Below the pieces are notes generated by a model that did no database searches, was not told the DNA's origin, and saw only the letters and a program-made list of their open reading frames with translations. The position numbers were made by a program, and so were the translations under genes. Shown one piece after another: positions 59,779 to 64,000 of a stretch of DNA of 64,000 bases (position 1 is its first letter; each line of letters starts with the position of its first letter). The DNA lies in contig JAFDWX010000003.1 of the NCBI GenBank assembly GCA_018268255.1, positions 1 to 64,000 of the forward strand. The letters are read 5' to 3'. Source of the DNA: Armatimonadota bacterium. GTDB lineage: Bacteria; Armatimonadota; Fimbriimonadia; Fimbriimonadales; Fimbriimonadaceae.

Positions 59779-62477
59779 TCTCCGGACTTATCGAAGTTGC
59801 CGCTGAGGATGACGTAGTCGAAAATGCTCACTGTGCCATCCCCATCCAGGTCGGCATTGGCGTCGAAGAGAGCGTCCCCTGCTGAAGTGTCAAATGCGGT
59901 GGACAATGCGAGATAGTCGAAGATCGTCACTACGTTATCACCATCGACGTCTCCATTCAGCAAGCTGAAATTCACGTTGACGATAACGCCGGTTCCGATA
60001 GTAAGGCTCGCACGCTTTTTGGCAAGCCAGTGCGAGCCTTTCACGTACATGTCGTAAGTGCCAGTGGGAACATCAGGATCGAGCGAGTAAGCCCCAGCTG
60101 CTCCAAGCGTCATGGTTTTCGATGCCGTCACCGAGTTTGAGCCAACCGGACGAAACTCAACGGTCACCACTTGACCCGCGAGGGCAGGCTGGAAATCCCC
60201 AAGCGTCACCGTTCCTCTGACCAAGCCGGCGGGGTTGGGGACCTCTGCAGTCCAGAGCCCTCTGCCGTGGGTGGCGAGAATGAGTTTGTTGGAGTTGTTG
60301 AGGAAGTTGACCTCATAGATGGCGACCGCAGCTGGTCCCGAATCGCTTGTTGACCACGTTTGGCCACCGTCAGCAGTTGTGAACAGACCCACTTCGGTTC
60401 CGGCGTATAGTCGATTCGGGTTTTGGGGATGGCGCGCGAATCCTCGCACGGGTGCCGCCGGAAGCCCGCTGCCGATGTTGGTCCAACTGGCTCCACCATC
60501 GGTCGTTCTCCACACGTCGTCATTGGCCCAGCCCCCTAGCGTAACATAGACTCTGTTCGCGGTCTGGGGATCGATAACGATCCGAGTGACATATCGATTG
60601 GGTAACGGGTTCTTCGCCCCATTGTTGTCGATGTCTGTCCACGTGGGCGTTGCCGCGAGTCCGTTCGTGGTCATTTGGATCTTGCCGTCGTTTTGCGCAA
60701 CCCACATCACGTTGGAGTTGGTTTTTGCGACCGCGATGGCACTGATCACTTCCGACCCTCGCGGTCTAATCGATGCCCACGTCGGAGTCCAAGACTTAAT
60801 GTTGGAAGACACCCAAAGCTGTCCTCCTCCCGCCAGCATTCGGCTCTGGTTGTTGGGGTCAAGGATGAACGGTGAGATGAAGTTGGCGTCGCTCCCCGCG
60901 TCGGTGAGACCGCCATAGATGTTTCCCGCCGAGAGTCCCCCATCATGGGAGGCGAACATGGTGAGACCCACGTACTCGCCATAGATGTAGTTCGGATCGG
61001 TCGAGTCGATTGCGCAGAACCCGCCGTCGCCACCATAGGTCAGATAGGCAGTGGTGTTGGCGCCGTTGATCGTGTGGGTTCCGTTGTCCTGGGTGCCACC
61101 GACCAGTCGGTCGGTTGGCCCGTCGCCGACTGCGCCGTAGTACTGGGTGGTCTGGTAACCGAAATCGCATCGAACCCAGCCAGAACTTGTATTGGCCGTG
61201 TAGAAGTTATCCGTCCGATAGATGGAGCCGTCGGTGCACACATAAACTCTTCGGTTAGTTGTTCCATTGAATCCGGGGTCGGAAACGATCCAGTGCATGT
61301 CGGGATGGGGCGTGGTGGTCATGATGTACCCATCCGTCTTCTGGGTCATCGTGATCCCACCGTTGCTGCTCCAATAGCCCACGTAGCCGCCTGTTGCCAA
61401 AACGCTGGGATTGGTCGGGTCCACCCAGATAGGCGCGCAGTACCAGTTCGTTCCCGTTGTTCCCGATGTGGTTTGGACGGTGTAATTCTGGCCGCCATCC
61501 AGCGACTTCCAAACCTTGCCTCCATCGGCGCCGCACACCCCATAAACCACGTTGGGGCTGCTCTTGGAGTAGGCGAGTTCAACCCTAGATCCAAAACCGA
61601 ACTTCTGACCCAACCCACCAGCGCGGGTCCAAGTTTGGCCCCCATCGGTGCTGTACATCGCACTGCCGAACCAGTCGCCAACGCCCCAGTCGTAATCGAG
61701 CAACGCTGCGATTGCAAGGTTGGGATTAGTCGGATGGAACTGGACGTCGTAGCACGCCTGCGCCCAGTAAGGATTCGTCCACGTCTGGCCACCGTCAGTG
61801 GATCTCTGGATGCCGCTGTAACGAGTGCCCGCCAAGATTACGTTGGAGTTCCCCGGCTGAACTGCGATCCGGCATGTGTTACCGAAGCCCTTGGTGCTGG
61901 GCAGTATCGCCCAGGTTTGTCCATTGTCTTTGCTCCGAAGGATTCCGCTTCCTTCGACGGCGTCGCCGTTGAAATAACCTTCACCAAGACCCGCATAAAC
62001 GACATTGGAGTTGTTTCGGTCGTAGGTCATGCATCCGATCGCGAGCGAGGGAAGAAAGTCGTTGACTTTTTGCCAGGAGGCCCCTGCATCATAGCTGTTC
62101 CAGATTCCACCGCCGACCGCGCCGGCGATGAGGTGGTTTCGGTTGGTGGGATCGATTACAAGGCTGCGAGTTCGGCCGCCAACGTTGCCCGGCCCGCGGA
62201 AAACCCAGGGGATGCCAGTGTTCAGATCGCGAGCGCTGTTGCCGACGATTTCGGCACGCTGGTCCATCGCATTCCAATAGGCGTTATGCGGGATGGTGCC
62301 GTCTTCGCTCAGCCAGGCCAAGCGCCGCCAAGCGTATGCCTTATCGGGGCTATCGGGTTCGGCTTCCTCGCTCTCATGCTTTTCGGCACTTACCCCGCTA
62401 ATAGAAGTTTCAGCCTTGTACACCACAGCACCGCCGACAATTGCGACGGCAAGAAGAAAGCCCCAGAATGACCGCAT
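59775..62477 (-). CDS. Secreted BNR/sortilin-like propeller protein with C-terminal dockerin-like repeats
   Basis: 900 residues. N-terminal anchor or signal (FWGFLLAVAIVGGAVVY), then many Asp-box turns across residues about 130-760 (STDGGQTWTN, SKDNGQTWAI, SLDGGQNYTV, TTDGGASWTN, TADGGQTWST), forming one or two beta-propellers. Then a carboxypeptidase-regulatory-like beta domain, and at the end two EF-hand-type repeats (GDVDGDNVVTIFDYLAL and ADLDGDGTVSIFDYVIL) resembling dockerin type I. No cohesin is in the window. Probably a surface or secreted protein binding glycans or proteins; catalytic residues were not identified. Confidence 0.75.
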   Translation of the reverse strand: MRSFWGFLLAVAIVGGAVVYKAETSISGVSAEKHESEEAEPDSPDKAYAWRRLAWLSEDGTIPHNAYWNAMDQRAEIVGNSARDLNTGIPWVFRGPGNVGGRTRSLVIDPTNRNHLIAGAVGGGIWNSYDAGASWQKVNDFLPSLAIGCMTYDRNNSNVVYAGLGEGYFNGDAVEGSGILRSKDNGQTWAILPSTKGFGNTCRIAVQPGNSNVILAGTRYSGIQRSTDGGQTWTNPYWAQACYDVQFHPTNPNLAIAALLDYDWGVGDWFGSAMYSTDGGQTWTRAGGLGQKFGFGSRVELAYSKSSPNVVYGVCGADGGKVWKSLDGGQNYTVQTTSGTTGTNWYCAPIWVDPTNPSVLATGGYVGYWSSNGGITMTQKTDGYIMTTTPHPDMHWIVSDPGFNGTTNRRVYVCTDGSIYRTDNFYTANTSSGWVRCDFGYQTTQYYGAVGDGPTDRLVGGTQDNGTHTINGANTTAYLTYGGDGGFCAIDSTDPNYIYGEYVGLTMFASHDGGLSAGNIYGGLTDAGSDANFISPFILDPNNQSRMLAGGGQLWVSSNIKSWTPTWASIRPRGSEVISAIAVAKTNSNVMWVAQNDGKIQMTTNGLAATPTWTDIDNNGAKNPLPNRYVTRIVIDPQTANRVYVTLGGWANDDVWRTTDGGASWTNIGSGLPAAPVRGFARHPQNPNRLYAGTEVGLFTTADGGQTWSTSDSGPAAVAIYEVNFLNNSNKLILATHGRGLWTAEVPNPAGLVRGTVTLGDFQPALAGQVVTVEFRPVGSNSVTASKTMTLGAAGAYSLDPDVPTGTYDMYVKGSHWLAKKRASLTIGTGVIVNVNFSLLNGDVDGDNVVTIFDYLALSTAFDTSAGDALFDANADLDGDGTVSIFDYVILSGNFDKSGD

Positions 62478-62530
62478 CCCATTCAGTGTACGACAGACTC
62501 AAGCTGTTGCTAGGGGAATTGTTCAGCAAA

Positions 62531-64000
62531 TCAGTGCCAATTCTTGACGGGCCACTGCTCGTTCCTGACCGCGTTGAGCGAGTCTCGCAGCCCATGCTCT
62601 GCGATGAAGGTCACCTCATCAAAATCGGTGATGATTCCATCCTCGATACCGCTTGCGTTGGGGGTGATCCAAACGCTGTTATCTTCTGGACCGCCGAACC
62701 ACCGGTAAGCATATGCAATGGCTCCCTGGAACTCCACCGCCGAGCCGACGCTTCTGGAATTGGCCCATTCGTTGCCGAGCATCTTGATCCACCATCCGTT
62801 TCCGGTTCCGATCTGGCGACAAAGGAAGTTCAAGCCAGGCTGATTGGGGTCGGGATAGAGGCCTTTGACGATAGCTTTGTAGGCTCCTTTGGGTCCACCT
62901 GCCCGGGTGGTGTCCACCATCAAAATTGGTCGACCGCTGGTCAGCGCGGGAGTCTGTTCATCGCCGATGGGAATCGGGGATTCCGTGGCTATGGCATTTT
63001 TGCCCACGCTGCAGGGGACGATGAGAATTCGCCCCTTTTGAGCCTCTTTGTCTTGAGTGATGGCTATCGCGAGACGTTGGGTTTTCGGGTTCCAAACTGC
63101 GCCAACAGGGTGGGTGGTCTTGAGCCCTGTCGTCAGAGTTTTGGACCCAACTTTCAGCGTGACTTCTCCTGTTATTCGATTCGAAAGGAGCACCATCAGT
63201 CCCAACGGCGTGCGGACCAACGTTGGATCGCACGGACCCTCGTGCTGAGTTTCGGAAACCAGGGCGCACTTGCCGTTGCCCAATGAGAATTTGAGTTGCG
63301 TCCATCCGGTGGCTGTCGCGTATGCCAGAGACAACGTGTTGCGCTCCAATATCGCCGACAGATCTCCCGTGGCAGGAGTTCCTGGCAGTGCTCCCATCTC
63401 CACGCACTTGCCATCCCTGATGGCGTAAAGCATGTTGACTGCCGGACTCTCTTTGTTAGGTGAACAGAGGTCGAGTTTTGCCGAAGATGGCCCCACAAGG
63501 TACAAACCCGAACCACTTGAGACAAGCACAGGAGCGCCACTGAGCTTTCCGCCTTTGATGCTCGAGGTCAGCTCGGCTGCGTAGCCGTCGTTGATGTTCG
63601 CTTGAACGTGGTGCTCCCCGAAAATGCCGTTGCGATTCCAGTCGACCGAAGCGGTGCCTTTGTCGATGGCCTTAACTCCAAAGAAATGTGGCTGTTTGGT
63701 CAAGAACTCGAGCTGGTCAGCGGGAAAGGGCAACACCTCGTCGAGATCGCTTTCACGCATCTGCAGGCTTGCGAATTGACCCACGCTGTAATGGACTTTT
63801 TCAGGGTCACCATTGAGCTGGTACGAGTAGTCGTAGTTCATCAGGCTGGTATGGAGAGGAGATCCCAGGTTTGAGTTCAGCGGAGTGTGGGGTAGCCCGA
63901 GTTGGTGCCCCAATTCGTGGGTCATTGTCCAGAAGTTGTAGCCTGTTCCAGCCCAGTCTGGACGATTTGCCTGGCCGCCACCGCCGGGATTATCTTCCAC
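62531..64000 (-). CDS. Zinc metalloprotease-like secreted protein (5' end cut by window)
   Basis: At least 489 residues; the start lies beyond the right edge. The zinc motif HELGHQLGLPH (H-E-x2-H-x2-G-x2-H) and a Met-turn SLMNYDY mark a metzincin-type peptidase, perhaps M6 or pappalysin-like. The remaining 400 residues are beta-rich and Gly/Ser/Thr-rich without a recognised domain. It is transcribed towards the BNR/dockerin-like gene with a 53-bp gap, so both may be secreted from one transcript. Confidence 0.75.
   Translation of the reverse strand: MEDNPGGGGQANRPDWAGTGYNFWTMTHELGHQLGLPHTPLNSNLGSPLHTSLMNYDYSYQLNGDPEKVHYSVGQFASLQMRESDLDEVLPFPADQLEFLTKQPHFFGVKAIDKGTASVDWNRNGIFGEHHVQANINDGYAAELTSSIKGGKLSGAPVLVSSGSGLYLVGPSSAKLDLCSPNKESPAVNMLYAIRDGKCVEMGALPGTPATGDLSAILERNTLSLAYATATGWTQLKFSLGNGKCALVSETQHEGPCDPTLVRTPLGLMVLLSNRITGEVTLKVGSKTLTTGLKTTHPVGAVWNPKTQRLAIAITQDKEAQKGRILIVPCSVGKNAIATESPIPIGDEQTPALTSGRPILMVDTTRAGGPKGAYKAIVKGLYPDPNQPGLNFLCRQIGTGNGWWIKMLGNEWANSRSVGSAVEFQGAIAYAYRWFGGPEDNSVWITPNASGIEDGIITDFDEVTFIAEHGLRDSLNAVRNEQWPVKNWH

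Noticed and set aside
60945-62471. 508-codon plus-strand frame opposite the BNR protein gene
   Set aside because: It is an antisense shadow; the minus strand has clear Asp-box repeats and a signal sequence, while the plus frame has no recognisable domain.
1-64000. CRISPR array or rRNA operon
   Set aside because: No regularly spaced short repeats and no rRNA-like stretches were noticed in the window.

Overview
The window reads as a chromosomal segment of a didermic, PEP-CTERM-bearing heterotroph. Two PEP-CTERM proteins, a secreted protein with type-I-dockerin-like repeats, beta-barrel porins with C-terminal Phe, and a TolC/HlyD efflux pair suggest Armatimonadota (Fimbriimonadia-like). That placement is inference from gene content; no rRNA is present.

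Layout. (1) 1-2812: leftward metal/drug efflux genes (HlyD-type adaptor, cut by the window edge; TolC-type channel; a Cys-rich exported protein). (2) 2899-29826: a nitrate-respiration block bounded by two 152-bp direct repeats that end in a tRNA-like T-arm, acceptor strand and CCA. Inside are a NarG-clade molybdoenzyme, a NarH-like ferredoxin, a cytochrome c/b fusion, a Rieske protein and a bc-type cytochrome b; two NarK transporters; an AlgE-like porin; three Crp/Fnr regulators; a second ferredoxin/Rieske set; a NasA-type nitrate reductase with a hemerythrin-like protein; a near-complete molybdenum-cofactor operon (moaA, moaC-mogA, moeA, moaD, moaE-moeB-rhodanese); NnrS-like and MobA proteins; and a NarI-like cytochrome b. 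No nitrite, NO or N2O reductase is seen, so the predicted end product is nitrite. (3) 29996-45289: PEP-CTERM proteins, DinB, DUF2200, GH16, an MFS transporter, an ArsR/AHSA1 pair, a GH110-like enzyme, a second AlgE-like porin, a chemoreceptor, a metallophosphoesterase and an APH-like kinase. (4) 45313-52356: pyruvate:ferredoxin oxidoreductase, a GltD-like NAD(P)/ferredoxin oxidoreductase and a nitronate-monooxygenase-like enzyme. (5) 52412-64000: BlaI/BlaR1-type pair, DUF1697, aminotransferase, 2H phosphoesterase, TrmO, PadR, a PDZ-hydrolase, a BNR/dockerin-like protein and a truncated zinc metalloprotease.

How the island works together. Nine copies of a 16-bp Crp/Fnr-type palindrome (TATGAy-N4-rTCATA) precede the respiratory, transport, cofactor and NO-handling operons. 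In every case 22 bp separate the box from a -10-like hexamer, which is the geometry of a class II (about -41.5) activator. At seven of the nine promoters the predicted transcription start falls on, or within about 2 nt of, the start codon, so these mRNAs are predicted to be leaderless. All three Crp/Fnr genes lie downstream of box-driven genes, which implies autoregulation.

The most unusual items are the repeat-bounded island, the fixed-geometry leaderless regulon, a short NarG-clade subunit with Asp in place of the FS0 His ligand, the cytochrome c/NarI-like fusion combined with Rieske and cytochrome b (recalling haloarchaeal NarB/NarC), the MoaE-MoeB-rhodanese fusion, and a NarK carrying a soluble beta-rich insert.
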